This document shows positions 23,501 through 34,021 of a stretch of 64,000 nucleotides of DNA, piece after piece. Under the pieces are notes generated by a model. It was not told where the DNA came from. It saw only the letters and a program-made list of their open reading frames with translations, and did no database searches. The stretch comes from Antedon mediterranea. Taxonomy: Eukaryota > Echinodermata > Crinoidea > Comatulida > Antedonidae. Position 1 is the first letter of the stretch. Each line of letters starts with the position of its first letter. Position numbers and translations under genes: made by a program. The DNA lies in contig NC_092671.1 in the NCBI RefSeq assembly GCF_964355755.1, positions 19,990,001 to 20,054,000 on the forward strand. Reading direction: 5' to 3'.

Positions 23501-25397
23501 CAAATGGATTTGGTATTGACGGCAATGACGAGTTGTGATTTGGCAGTTCAGACGGAAAGGCGAAGTTATCATTATTGCGATACACAATATCAGTTTTAAC
23601 ACAATTGTCTGCAATATCACTGAAAAAATATAAAATTTCGTATATTATATATTTATCATTATAGAAGAACATTAAAGTAAAAAAGTATGCGGAAGTATGA
23701 TTTCATGATTTAATACATAGAATCTTGTAGATGAACATTACATGTTCACAATTCAAATTGAGCACACATACGGATAAAGGCTGTAAGGCTGGCGTATCGT
23801 ACGCATTTGTGTAAATGATATAGACATGGGTGTTGCTAATATTACCACCACATCCTTGACGTTGTGTCAATGTTTCTCGAGCTCACCTCCTTAGTACACA
23901 TAGTTTAAAGTAGTTGTCACACATGCCGTTATCACATCTGATACCACTATGATCCAGTCGGCCATCGCTTGTAAAAGACACCAATTCGATTTCCGCTATC
24001 AGTGAACAACGGCCAATAATCTAGTACGATCAAATATTAATGAAATAAGTAAGTAATAAGTAATGATTAAATAATTAGAGCAATCTTTAAAAAATATAAA
24101 ATAATGATAACAAATTTTGAACATAATACACTATTAGGCCTACATGGTTATAATTAATTTGCTATTGACTACAAGGAATTGCATAATTAATATTTTTAGT
24201 AGAGCAATGACCATCATAAACAAGGAATTTTACATTCTCAGAATATTAAGGCTGGTAGGCCTACACACAATTCAGAAGTAAATTACATACTTAAATAAAA
24301 ATTGAAGAACTGAATCATTCATACACTAGTAATGTCATTCATATAAAAGTATTACACACTGTTGTAAATTTTGAATTCCGACCAAATGTTGAACAAATGA
24401 CCTTGAACTGCCCTTTTTAGACTTGTACCAACCATAAGTACGAAACACTGATATACTTTAATAATGGACCATGATTTTTAATTCGTTTTATCGGTGCTTA
24501 CTTGCAATAGAAAAAAAAAATCATTATGTCTGCGATATTATGAACAATACGTTTTTAGATTTGTATCTTTCTCTAGATAAACATTTTGACAATGTTTCTT
24601 TTGTCAGGAAAGTAAGAAACTAATAACCTATATGAATATGCTTAATAATTATTGACCAATAGGTTTGGCTTGTTCTTCGTAACTTTTACATTAATTCTAT
24701 TGTATTACTGTTATTTCTTTAGTTTACAGTGTTTGTACACAGGAAGCTAATAGATTACATTACGGCGGAAATAATAATAATAATAATAAGTGTAAAGGAA
24801 GCTTAGATTTTACTAGGATGGGTAAAAGAATACTCTTCCCTTGAAAAACAAATTTGACTCGATTAATTGTTTGTCAAATGGATGTTTCTATAAATACACT
24901 AGGCCTACTTAATATAATACCAGTATGTAAGTTGGAGTGTGGAACAGACTGACACTGGAATAATGCAATGGAGTTGATTACATCCTGAATTGAATGTTTC
25001 ATTGTAGCGTACTTGTTACGTGTACGATGAGTGAGTACCGTACTTTTTCTGGTTACGGAAAATCCTTCTTTTTAAAATCCTATTAACCTTGTAAAATTTT
25101 AATTCAATTGTTATCTTATTTTGTAAATGATATATATGAAAACTGTATATTTATAAAATGATTTAAATATTGTTTGCATCCGACCACGCTCATTCTAACT
25201 AAAACGGTAATAAAATACGGATAGTGTGTGTACATAAAATACTGTTGATATAACAGTATAAGAAGTATACAACAGATACTAAACATGTATTGGTTAAAAA
25301 TTATAACTTACATCAAGTTTAAAAAGTCTGATGCAATTTGTAGAAATAATACGAAAACGGATAAATGCAGTTTTAAGCTGAAACCGGAAGAAACCAT
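14494..25397 (-). CDS. Gene A: Notch-ligand-like (Jagged/Serrate-type) membrane protein lacking a full DSL domain
   Basis: I rebuilt eleven exons from splice signals and phases: 25312-25397, 23887-24020, 23478-23619, 22846-23012, 20525-20682, 19929-20039, 16936-17409, 16565-16721, 15746-15917, 15379-15470 and 14494-14563. They give about 585 residues. All joins after the first keep one frame. Order: signal peptide, MNNL-type domain, short C-x8-C remnant in the DSL position, six EGF repeats, juxtamembrane domain, transmembrane helix, 25-residue tail. In Delta/Jagged proteins the MNNL and DSL domains bind Notch on neighbouring cells; here the DSL core is missing, so canonical activation is doubtful and a co-ligand, decoy or unrelated adhesion role is possible. 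The Jagged cysteine-rich region between EGFs and juxtamembrane domain is also absent. Join between the first two exons is unresolved. Confidence 0.75.
15043..15060. repeat. Poly-C tract of 18
   Basis: Eighteen consecutive C within a larger C-rich run (15040-15074), in intron sequence of gene A. Confidence 0.9.
15379..15470 (-). CDS. Gene A exon: transmembrane helix
   Basis: The exon lies between acceptor TTTTGCAG and donor GTGAGA. It encodes M-I-L-G-I-I-V-F-Q-A-V-I-I-L-L-I-L-V, then R-W-R. A hydrophobic run of about 18-20 residues followed by arginines indicates a single-pass type I helix. Phase is 0 in and 2 out, the same as the transmembrane exon of gene B (61013-61110). Confidence 0.85.
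15746..15917 (-). CDS. Gene A exon: juxtamembrane domain, second half
   Basis: Encodes D-D-L-T-Q-V-V-F-V-I-Y-I-N-N-T, then A-D-K-I-I-N-S-I-P-E-G-E and an acidic linker to the membrane. The pattern (a strand ending in N-N-T or N-N-S, then a helix with K-I-I/K-N-M) matches the gene B exon 62260-62416 and the region before the membrane in Jagged/Serrate. Splice ends: acceptor ATTCCTAG, donor GTAAGG. Confidence 0.75.
16565..16721 (-). CDS. Gene A exon: juxtamembrane domain, first half
   Basis: Encodes S-G-I-E-I-S-V-K-D-T-N, then L-D-L-T-E-L-E-T-K-F-S-N-L-I and V-F-V-Q-T-F-V-P: a strand-helix-strand pattern like SEA-type folds and the Jagged juxtamembrane region. It follows the last EGF directly. 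Acceptor TTCTTCAG, donor GTGAGT. Phases (1 in, 2 out) equal those of gene B exon 62647-62806. Confidence 0.75.
16936..17409 (-). CDS. Gene A exon: EGF repeats 3-6
   Basis: One 474-bp exon holds four complete six-cysteine EGF modules of about 38 residues. The first three open with the calcium-binding signature D-I-D-E-C, D-A-D-E-C or D-V-D-E-C; the fourth has N-I-R-K-C and so lacks the full signature. G-F-E-G-E-L-C and G-F-E-G-Q-Y-C turns are typical. Acceptor TTATAG and donor GTGAGT, phase 1 at both ends, as is usual for EGF exons. Confidence 0.9.
19222..19330. repeat. Dispersed repeat (partner at 32868-32975)
   Basis: A segment with AAATTTCTTACTGTGAGTGT, a TATAAACACAT run and TTTGTATTAATTATT-like ending recurs in the same orientation at 32868-32975. 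The copies are diverged and noncoding. This copy lies in an intron of gene A. Confidence 0.65.
19623..19775. repeat. Degenerate ~26-bp tandem repeat
   Basis: Variants of GAGCTACATCATTGTAG recur about every 25-30 bp (AGCTACATCATTGTGG, ATACATCATTGTAG, AGCTACATCTTTGTAG, ATCTGCATCATCGTG, AGCTACATGATTGTAGG). It lies in an intron of gene A. Confidence 0.6.
19929..20039 (-). CDS. Gene A exon: EGF repeat 2
   Basis: Encodes D-R-C-E-V at the end of EGF1, then L-D-P-C-K-L-G-N-C-K-Y, T-Y-T-C-E-C-F-P-G-Y-S. Cysteine order fits one short EGF module finished by the next exon (G-D-D-C-D). Acceptor TTTACAG, donor GTTAGT, phase 1 at both ends. Confidence 0.8.
20525..20682 (-). CDS. Gene A exon: shortened DSL position and EGF repeat 1
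   Basis: After the acceptor AATTTTACAG the exon reads T-T-I-K-V-R-L-Y-C, then E-V-G-F-T-G-P-G-C, then a six-cysteine EGF (T-E-C-H-S-N-T-C-F-N-K-G-K-C). In Jagged, I-R-V is followed by a DSL domain with six cysteines. Here only one C-x8-C pair remains, resembling the last DSL segment. Phases (2 in, 1 out) fit both neighbours, so no exon need be missing, although a skipped in-phase exon between 20683 and 22845 cannot be excluded. Confidence 0.7.
21348..22132. mobile_element. PIF/Harbinger-like non-autonomous element
   Basis: Inverted ends GGTCGTGTTTATACAACACC at the left and the complement of GGGCGCGTTTATACAACACG at the right are flanked by TTA at 21345-21347 and 22133-22135. TTA or TAA duplications and GG-starting ends are typical of PIF/Harbinger elements. 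The 785-bp interior has no credible transposase and contains a 51-bp palindrome. It sits in an intron of gene A. Confidence 0.65.
21468..21518. repeat. Perfect 51-bp palindrome (25-bp arms, 1-nt centre)
   Basis: The arm 21468-21492 (ACCGGAAGTTTCATCAACAC...) pairs exactly with 21494-21518. Such a tight palindrome can extrude as a cruciform and is usually unstable, so it is either very recent or kept by the element that carries it. Confidence 0.95.
22846..23012 (-). CDS. Gene A exon: MNNL-type domain, third part
   Basis: Encodes S-K-D-S-D-K-I-I-T-I-E-V-H-D-W-D, an acidic/polar loop (K-R-E-D-D-L-L-Y-R-N-S), and a region ending N-G-K-T-R. The I-x-I-E-V-x-D-W-D strand corresponds to the L-L-V-E-A-W-D strand of Jagged MNNL domains. 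Acceptor TTTCACAG, donor GTAAAT; phase 0 in, 2 out. Confidence 0.75.
23478..23619 (-). CDS. Gene A exon: MNNL-type domain, second part
   Basis: Encodes D-I-A-D-N-C-V-K-T-D-I-V-Y-R, then I-P-N-P-F-E-I-H-V-P-E-W-P at its end. In Jagged the matching exon also ends in a hydrophobic strand closing with W-P just before the next exon. Acceptor TTTTTCAG, donor GTAAGT; phase 2 in, 0 out. Confidence 0.75.
23887..24020 (-). CDS. Gene A exon: MNNL-type domain, first part
   Basis: Reads A-E-I-E-L-V-S-F, then G-R-L-D-H-S-G and C-D-N-G-M-C-D-N-Y-F-K-L-C-V. This matches the start of Delta/Jagged ligands: an E-L-x-I-x-x-F strand, G-x-L, then C-x4-C-D-x-Y-F-K-x-C. The acceptor CGTACTAG places the exon in phase 0; an alternative acceptor at TGATAG would shorten it. 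Donor GTGAGC. Confidence 0.75.
25312..25397 (-). CDS. Gene A candidate first exon: signal peptide
   Basis: An ATG at 25397 opens M-V-S-S-G-F-S-L-K-L-H-L, then S-V-F-V-L-F-L-Q-I-A-S-D, with a GTAAGT donor after 28 codons plus two bases. Basic start, hydrophobic core and small residues give a good secretion signal in the right place. The exon ends in phase 2, whereas the next recognised exon starts in phase 0, so either an undetected exon lies between or this exon belongs elsewhere. Confidence 0.4.
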
Positions 25398-28107
25398 ATC
25401 GGAACAAAACTATGCAATTTCCTTTCATCACTTCAATTAAAATAATACTGTATGTACCATTTACGTACTGGCACTAAGACTGCAGACTGGGTCAAATCAT
25501 GGAGGTATAAAAATAGAAGGAGAGAGCTCGAATGTATGTAATCTGCTTAATCCAATTAACAGGATGTGCGATATGATATTTTCAAAGCCGAAGCCCTGTA
25601 CCTCCATGGTCAAATAATATACCACACTGTGCTATTAAATATTATCATTATTTGTATACATATCGTTTTTCATATAAAGTTAGAAAAATAATAATGTTAT
25701 TAGGTCGCCTGCAACCTACCATCCATTGACATTGAACCTAATGACAGTAGGACTACCATGCATTCGGTAATAGGTCTACTCTATTATGGAGGAATTCCTC
25801 TCCGTATAGTTTCTTTCGCTATGGTATACAAAGCTTGTCAGTGACAGCGAAAAGGAATAACTACCATTGAAGGCTTGTATGACACATTGTAGAAATCGGT
25901 ACAGTAATTACAATTGTCACTTATAGTGTCTCACTAAACGACCCAACTATGAGTTTTTGAGTGAAAGTTCCCACAAATTATACATTCAAATTTTAATTTT
26001 TTTATTTTTATTTTATTCAGTTGTCAACCAACAGCGATGAAACCGCCACTAACAGGTTGAATCCTTCCTTGCGTTAGTGCGCTCCCTCCCCTTTACATTA
26101 ATTAACCGAAATGCATATCATAAATGTGAATACTGTAAATAACCCATCAGTCAATACGTCAGACTTGTACCTACTCCTGTCAATAACAAAATATAACGTG
26201 TAAAGGGCAACAAATCAAGTGTCATGGGATTTACATCGTGTACACGTTATTCGGGTTAAAAACAAGCTCTGTGATTGGAAAAATTCCTATATAGACCTAT
26301 TATTGTTTCTCTTTACTCCTTGTTATTAATTATACTTATGACAATGCAATTTATATTAAAAGACATAATAATTTGAATGTAACTAAAAACAGTGGATGCC
26401 GCAATCACATTTTTCTCTACTTTACATGTATAATCTAAGGTTGGTAGGCCTACAAAATCTTACAAAATTACGTTCATTGAAAACACTCAATTCATCTTGC
26501 AGGAATTAAAATATTTGCTTTTGTATGAAATAATTGTCAATTCAAAGTGGTACTGTAACACGATTGTCACAGAGGAATTGATTTATACAGTATAAGTCAT
26601 TATATTATTGAGCTTTCAGTGTAGGCATACATGTGCATATAGTGTGTCAGTGACACAAGCAAGATAATACGAGACGGTTCATTAATGACAGAATGAATTG
26701 CATAGGAGTATTTATTTAAGTGGTAGGTGGGGTTCCTCAAGATTGTGCTTTATTACGAAATTGTATCATAAAGATGGAATATACGTTAAGCATAATGCGA
26801 AATATTATGGAGAATGGTGCAATCGACCAGTCAATGACGAGCCTCTCAGAGGCAGACCTATAATTATAAATCATATGTTGCTCTACAGAAGTATGTATAT
26901 AATATGTAGACTCTAGTGCCTAGCCTCTCCTAGTGAACATTCATATAATAATGAAGATAACAACGAAGCACGTTGTATACATTGATACAACCTAAGGTAC
27001 TTACCACGCTTAACGAGTTTATTATACAAGCAACGAGGTAAATTTTGAAAATCATTATAATCCCAAGAGAAATATTGTTACGCTAGAAAAATGAGTATTG
27101 CAGTGCTGTACAGTGATGATGGGCGTTCGGTTCGGTAGTGTCTTCGCTGTATCTGCCAATATAGTATACTATACTGAGACTCATATAGAGCGCTCTCTAT
27201 ACTACAGACGCAATTACATTGGATGGAGCGTCCATGTGATTGGAGAAGCATGATACAATACGTCCTTTGATAAGATAAGTACCTGTATTTTCCTCCCAAT
27301 GAATGGGATTACTACATTAATATAGGGCGTATTACACACAATAGGTGACACTTTAGTTTCGTTGGCACGTGACCATGGATACAAATGTAAATGAAAAATT
27401 GTAGTAGTGTAGGCCTAGCTACATACCCCTTGTTATGTTTCTTTTTCGTTATCTTACTTTCATAGGTTTCTTTTGATTTATCCTTTTGATCGTATAGACT
27501 TACTGTATAGAAGCATAGAAAGACACCAATAATATATAAAATCGACTGTGTGTGGCCTACAGAAAAGTCATGGCAATATGTAAATAATCGGTTAAACAGA
27601 GAAAATACAAAAATAGCCTTGAGAGCGATGGAACAAAATAATTGCGAATGTGTGAAAGGGCAATTTTTTAAACGAATGATTAGACACCTTTATGTTAGGT
27701 CCATTTTGAAAATGTAGAAGAAGCACGAGAGTGTGCTAATGCACTCGATGATGATGTTGATTATGATGTTGATGATTGATCGCACACATTGTGTAACTGA
27801 TGAAAGTTCAATGATTTTATGGAGATAACCTGTCACTAGCACTATAATATAATACTATCATCAAAATAGTCCCTTTTCGTTGCATCATTTATTAGGTATT
27901 AAATTAAATACGGTGGAGAAAATAGTACATTACGGTACATTAGTCTAATATTTTGTCCTATATTTTATATAATGTACATAAAGGCAGGCTTAACCCAAGA
28001 CAAATTGACAAATTGTAAGTACGGATGATGTGCCCTCTGCGCTTCAAATTCAAAATGTATTAAGGTATGGTTAAGCAACAACATTTACCCAAAAAAAAGA
28101 ACAAAGA
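25398..28107. other. Intergenic, upstream of gene A
   Basis: No exon was recognised. A 123-bp inverted-repeat element is at 25492-25614. CAACCAACAGCGATGAAACC near 26029 recurs inverted near 33135-33155. Otherwise AT-rich with no structure I can name. Confidence 0.5.
25492..25614. mobile_element. Small MITE-like inverted repeat
   Basis: TCAAATCATGGAGGTA at 25492-25507 is matched inverted by TACCTCCATGGTCAAA at 25599-25614. The same end sequence appears back to back as the palindrome at 323-338, suggesting a dispersed family. Confidence 0.5.
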
Positions 28108-31100
28108 TATAAAGTAGAGAGGCCAAATACACAAAAGTCCTTTATAAAAAGTTTGGGGGGCATTTCTTGTTAATAGCAGGCAACCATGTTGAATTTATCC
28201 TTTGTGGGGTGACAAAAACGATAGGAGTGGATGCCATCTTCAGTTTTGGGTTTTAAGGTCAGTTTATGTGGTCAAGAGGTCAAACAAGGTCAAAATATAG
28301 GATTTTTTTTTATTCACGGAAAATCATCTACATCATCAGATCTATCCAAAGAAGTATATTTGAAGATCAACTGATGCTTCATATTATAGTAATTATGAGA
28401 TAAACATTGTATTTTACACATAAAAACATAGGAAATTAAATACAAAAGTGTCATTTTCTCAAAATGTTGTTTTCACATATTTCTGTAAAGTACATACAGT
28501 TTTTTAATAGGCTTTTTCCAGTCTGTTGTAAATTTTTCTTTTTTATGTTGTCCACCAGTCATCGTTTTGATTTTTGTCGGAAAAAGTAGGTCATGTGTTA
28601 TATGTATGAAACGCCATATGTGCCAAAAGATTTGTCTTTTACTATAATATTATTAATATTACCTATAGTAATGTAATAATATTTAGAAATTTGTTTTTAG
28701 AAAAATTATTATTACCTATAATAATGTAATAATATTTAGAAATTTGATAGAGACCCCCTATATGACCTAATGTCGAGATGTTTTTGTTGGGTCAGAGACT
28801 CCCTATAATGTAATTATTTAAACATTTGTTTGTTGTTTCAAGAAAGCTCGAAAGAGAAACCTGGGTATCGAGTCTTTGTTTTCAAAAACCCTAACTATTG
28901 GACTTTATCAATGTTGGAAGGAGTGGAAAATGGGTTCTTCTTCATGAGGCCTTCGCATCTATGCTATCTTGGCTGACGGTGATAACAGATATAAAACTCC
29001 TTAAGTAATTAAGAGGTCCTTTATAAACATGGATAAAGACGGTTTTAACGTTATTTACCAACATTACGTTACGTACTGTGTCCAGGTATGGAATCCATTT
29101 CTCCAAAAAGACATAAACGCACTTGAAAGAGAACAACGTCATGCGACAAATCAAATTCCAGCTATCCATTCTTATTCATAACAAGATCGTTTAAAGTTTC
29201 TTGGCCTAACAACCCTGTATGACAGACGAATTCGTGGTGACTTGATTGAAAATTTTTAAAAGGTTTCGTGGGTGTAGCCAATGAAGACTTCCTTCAAATG
29301 AGATGCAATCGAAGCAGAAATACACGAGGACATCAGCTTAGATTTTTCAAACCTAAATTTCACAAAGGACTGATAGGAGATCCACTTTTTCACAATGAGT
29401 AATTATATATTTGAATAGTTTGCCAACCGAAGTCGTCATTTCTGAAACCACCAACACATTTAAAAACCGATTGGATTCGTTGTAGAAATGAGGTTAAAAG
29501 GGTAAACAAGTTTACCTATCTAAACTAATCAGAACCAAATATTCTAAACACTGAGTGGACATGATTGATCGATTCAAAATAGAATCATGGGTATAACAAG
29601 AAACGCTGTAATTCATTGAAGGTTCTGCATGACATGGTCAGTCTGATCACGAATCACACATAATACACAATATTCTTTCAAACTGACAGATGATAAGGAA
29701 GATCTTATATTTAAAGTAACAACTTATTGAAAAAAAACAGAACTTAAAACTTCATGAGCCACTGAGAAAGCATCGCTCTAAACCTTTGCGGATTTCTATA
29801 AGGCAACTGTTTCGATAAAGTATATAAAAACCAAAAAACTTACTGAAAATCTGCTGATCAACCATTGGAGTATGATCATAGCCCAATTTTAATATCTTTA
29901 ACCAAATATGACTTCACATATCTTGATGGATGGTGGCGTTGAAAATACCCACAGATGTTCCTTCCAGAAGAAAACTTAAAAACATGATGGTTATGCACTA
30001 TAGGATTCAGTAAACATGGCTGTAAAACATTTGGTGACAATGCAAGTATTTATGCAAGTTACCTAGATATTTGTCATTTTGTTGTATTTGATCATTACAT
30101 TGGAAAGGGGTGGAAGCAGTGACACGATTGAAAGGATAGTCCCAATGTACTAATCTGTACTTCCGTATGTGTTTTGGGCCACACTCATCGGTTTTGAGGA
30201 GAACAAATATCACAAAGTTTTCAGACATTCTTCTTCGTCAATAACAAAGAGCTTGCAATTATACATGAAAGTTGATGTATAATGATATGCACTTGTAACT
30301 CCAATACCAACCGTACAAAAGTATGGGAGATGTCTGGTATAGTGAACAATAAAGTGGTTGAAAACCTATCAAGAATAATCTAACCAGCTTCCATGCCATT
30401 ACAGGTTGCAGCACGTCATTATTTGCTGGTTATGGAAGAGGTCCTACTGGAAATCATTTGTAACGCATCCACTCCTTGTAAATGGAATTGATTAAGATTA
30501 AGACTTTGCACGTACAGTGTACAGTAAAGTTTAATATTGCCAAATATATGGTACTCTTGAGCAGATAACTGTATAATAACAGACTACTCTTTGGAAGGTC
30601 TTGAAATGCTACCTCCATCTAGACTCAGTGACCATATACCATTAACACTAGTGATATATATTTCCCTTAAATATTAAGTATTTCACTTGACTCAATAAAT
30701 ATTTAAGTACTGTATTTCCACTTAGGGAAACACTTAGAATTTAAAAAACTCACCTATGGTGAATACAGACATCATAGAACCTAAACATACGAGCCAACTA
30801 TCACGCAGAATCGGGTCGTTTGGAAGCCCATAACCCAGTTGTCAGTTTGGAACTTGTTACATGTGTATGTGAACTAAAGAGCCAGAAGAAGTTGTTACCG
30901 AAAGCATGCATGTGTGGTTGTGATTCAATCGTTTGCCGTTACCCAGATGGCCAGTAGGCATTATATATCAGTGCTGGAAGAAATACCCACCTCAGAGCGT
31001 TTACCTCCTTCCTACCCCAGGAAAAACTTGAATATTGGCATGGGCCCATGCCGCCCATTACTCCCAACCCACAAACCGTTTTTAAATGAAATTTAAGACA

Positions 31101-31650
31101 TTCCAGTAGGTCTCCGATTTTGGTTATTTTGATACTCTAGGACTCCTCCTCTCCATCCCTTGAACACCTTCCAGGAGTGACTTAAAAAGTTTAAAATCTT
31201 CCCAGTACAATTCTGGTCTTTTTGACACCACACTATAATCATCAGCCCAGGCTATCATGAAAATTATATTTATTTCAATTATTAATACCGATAATTAACA
31301 GGTCTGTGCTCTATTTGATCTTATGACCTTGAAAATGACCTTTAAACTTGTAATTTGAAAAATTGATGAACTTGTCCATCTACAGCAATATGTCAATAAT
31401 GATCCGATAATGATTACATTTCTTTTAATTAGCTTATACGTTGTTGAAAACAGCGTAAACCTCTATTTTACCATATTTGACCTTATAACCTTGAAAATGA
31501 CCTTTGACCTGAAATTGGAGAGCGGCGTCCACCCCTATCTTTTTTGTCATCCCATAAGGGATATATTCCACATGGTTGCCTGCTATTAACAGAAAATTCC
31601 CCCCATGATGAAAAAGCTCACATTGGCCGCTCTACTCATTTGCACCCATA
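28108..31650. mobile_element. Element bounded by diverged ~130-bp inverted repeats
   Basis: The left arm (about 28108-28240) contains GGGGGGCATTTC, GTTAATAGCAGGCAACCATG and GATAGGAGTGGATGCC. The right arm (about 31520-31650) is its inverted, mutated counterpart with CATGGTTGCCTGCTATTAAC and CCCCCC. Both arms continue inward into AGGTCA-rich sequence. The interior contains a LINE fragment and no gene. It is either an old foldback transposon or two inverted copies of one repeat. Confidence 0.55.
29020..29487 (+). pseudogene. CR1/L2-type LINE fragment (3' end of reverse transcriptase ORF)
   Basis: Broken frames on the plus strand give V-Q-V-W-N-P-F-L-Q-K-D-I, L-E-R-E-Q-R-H-A-T, L-K-F-L-G-L-T-T-L-Y-D-R-R-I-R-G-D-L-I, and finally N-S-L-P-T-E-V-V and T-F-K-N-R-L-D. 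This is the standard C-terminal end of CR1/L2-like LINE polyproteins. Several stops and shifts are present; only the 3' piece exists, as with most 5'-truncated LINE copies. Confidence 0.85.
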
Positions 31651-32520
31651 ATAAATATAAACTTATCATTTTGTGACATATTTTTAAAGTTTAGATTCAA
31701 AACAAACACCGAATAACTATAAACAGCAAAATCTCAAAACATATAACGTAAATAACAAATTAAATGAACTTGACTGTATTTTTTTTAATAGTTTCCACTA
31801 TCTGGAGTACTGCATTGCTTTATGCGGCACTGCTTTATGATGGTTTTTACCCTACAGTCAGTAGTCAGAACTATAAACTTAACCTAATATAAACCCTCTA
31901 AATAATCTTTCTTAACTATTAACTTACAATTTAAAGTTGATACGTACTGTTGGTACTGATTTTTACGGTGGCTGATTTCCTCCAAAAGAACACAATTATT
32001 TTATAATAATACGGCGTTATTATTATATAATCCCGGTTCACACGTACATGCGCAGTACATCAACAAACCCAGAGCCATAAAGAGTTGCGACTTTGAATGG
32101 ATTGATTCAATTTGTTTAAAGGTTTTTGTTAAAATAATAATAACATTATTTTGACAACAAAAAATAGCTTTAATCCATTTAATTTACCAGCTCTAGCTGT
32201 GCGCTCCATGCACGCTCTACGCGTGCGCGTTTAATTTGTACAGCGATTCTCTAAAGTAATGCATTGCTTTTACATTTTGTTGTTTAAAATCATCTTCGCA
32301 GTAACTTTATGATTGCGTTATCTTAACAAAAACTTGTAAACAAATTGATTGTTTTGATATTAAAAATTAGATATTTAAAACCTTGTGAATGTTATACATT
32401 TTTTAAGCAAATAACAACTCGACTCCATACACTACATAGGCATAGTTGGACACAAAGATGGCCAGTAATGTACCACGTGACTTTCTAAAATATGTGAATG
32501 CGCCAAGAGGTTTGTTGATG

Positions 32521-32630
32521 TATAACGCCCTAAATTTGTAATAGGGCGTTATAACGCCCTAATTACGGCGTTATAACGCCCTAATACGTCGTTAAAACGC
32601 CCTAATACAGCGTTATAATGCCCTAATAGG
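32521..32630. repeat. 22-bp tandem array of a palindromic word
   Basis: ATAACGCCCTAATACGGCGTT-like units repeat about every 22 bp five times. The word AGGGCGTTATAACGCCCT at 32543-32560 is a perfect 18-bp palindrome, so each unit is self-complementary. Confidence 0.8.
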
Positions 32631-32867
32631 CCTACTATTAATTGTTTTCTTTGGCGGAAATCAGTCACCGTAGATTTTAACCACTTGATGTAACCCTGTT
32701 TACTAATTAAGTTGAGTAAGATAATTAGTTATTGACTAAATTATTAAAAAGAATTCATGTTCAACGACTTTCCCCAAATAGGGGTGTTTTCCAATCGTGG
32801 TATACACTGTATAGTTATAAGTAGTGTATTTTGACAATACTGTAAATACATATTAACAATTTTTGGT

Positions 32868-32975
32868 CGCCATTTGAAGCGCAAATTTCTTACTGTGAGT
32901 GTGGGTACTGTTAGATATAAACACATATACAAATAAACTTTATTACTGACAGTTGCTTTTCAACGTTTGTATTAA
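32868..32975. repeat. Dispersed repeat (partner at 19222-19330)
   Basis: Same-orientation copy of the segment in gene A's intron, with CGCAAATTTCTTACTGTGAG and a TTTCAACGTTTGTATTAATT ending. Confidence 0.65.
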
Positions 32976-34021
32976 TTATTAATTACAAAAAGGTATAAAA
33001 GTCGTAGTGGTGTATCGTTACATACTTTACTATTTAAATCGACTATGACAGTGACAGTTTTAATGTTTATATTATTGTTAATATGAATATATTATTATAG
33101 TTTATTATGTTTAGATTTAACCTGTTAGTGGTGGTTTCATCGCTGTTGGTTGTGAACTGAATAAAATAAGTTTAAAAAATTAATTAATTAATTAATAACA
33201 CATTATTAACTCGCAAATGTCTTATTAGTGGTTTATTATTTATAAAACATGAAAACAAATATTTCAATACTATAGTGGATAAATATATTTAAAAATTGTT
33301 CCTCTTTGCACCCATCCTCTTCCCTCAACCCTAATGTTATACATACAAAAACACAAATTGGGTTTGTCTTATTTTGTATTGCCAGGGTGCTAAATTTATT
33401 TGATTACATACGAATCACCCTGTCTATTTATTCGTTCCTATGAACGTATTATTGTCCTGCGCCATACGTGCATTTGAAATCACCAGTAACATAACCCTAA
33501 TTATCAACTGATCTGAATCTATCTCTCTAATTATTATTAACTGAACCTAGCCGGCCCTCTAATAATAAATCTGTCTAAATTATTAACTGAATCTAACCCT
33601 CTAAATAATCTCTCCCAGTACTTTGTTGCCTTCTAGTTTTGGCATTGCCACAAAGCAAATAAAGTGGGTAAAAGCATCAATACAGTACTACCTTTTACTT
33701 CGCCGTAATAAAAATAAATAAGGTATTAACATTAATTTTTTAGATTAAAATGATGTGTTTGCAATAGCTACTTTTGGACTTGTCTAGCTTTGGTTTTGGT
33801 TTTTAGATTTTGCAATTTTACACAAAAAAATATTTCAACGGGTTTAATATGATTTAATGGCTAAATAACCTTCACGGCACAGGTAGGCTGTTGGGTTTAA
33901 CCGCTTTCTTAATAAATAAATGATTTGTAATGAATTACTATCCGGCCATTTTGGTGCGCACAACCAGAATATTTTATAAGCCATTATAACAATTGTTTTC
34001 TGTAAAGTTTTGACATTTTCA

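Larger units (their letters stand above)
31651..34021. other. Intergenic repeats, no gene
   Basis: No gene was recognised. It holds an isolated hAT-type end near 32075 (CAGAGCCATAAAGAG), a 22-bp palindromic array at 32521-32630 and a dispersed repeat at 32868-32975. Confidence 0.5.

Noticed and set aside
32075-32110. Second hAT element starting CAGAGCCATAAAGAG
   Set aside because: Only one end was found; no matching right end or 8-bp duplication within several kb.
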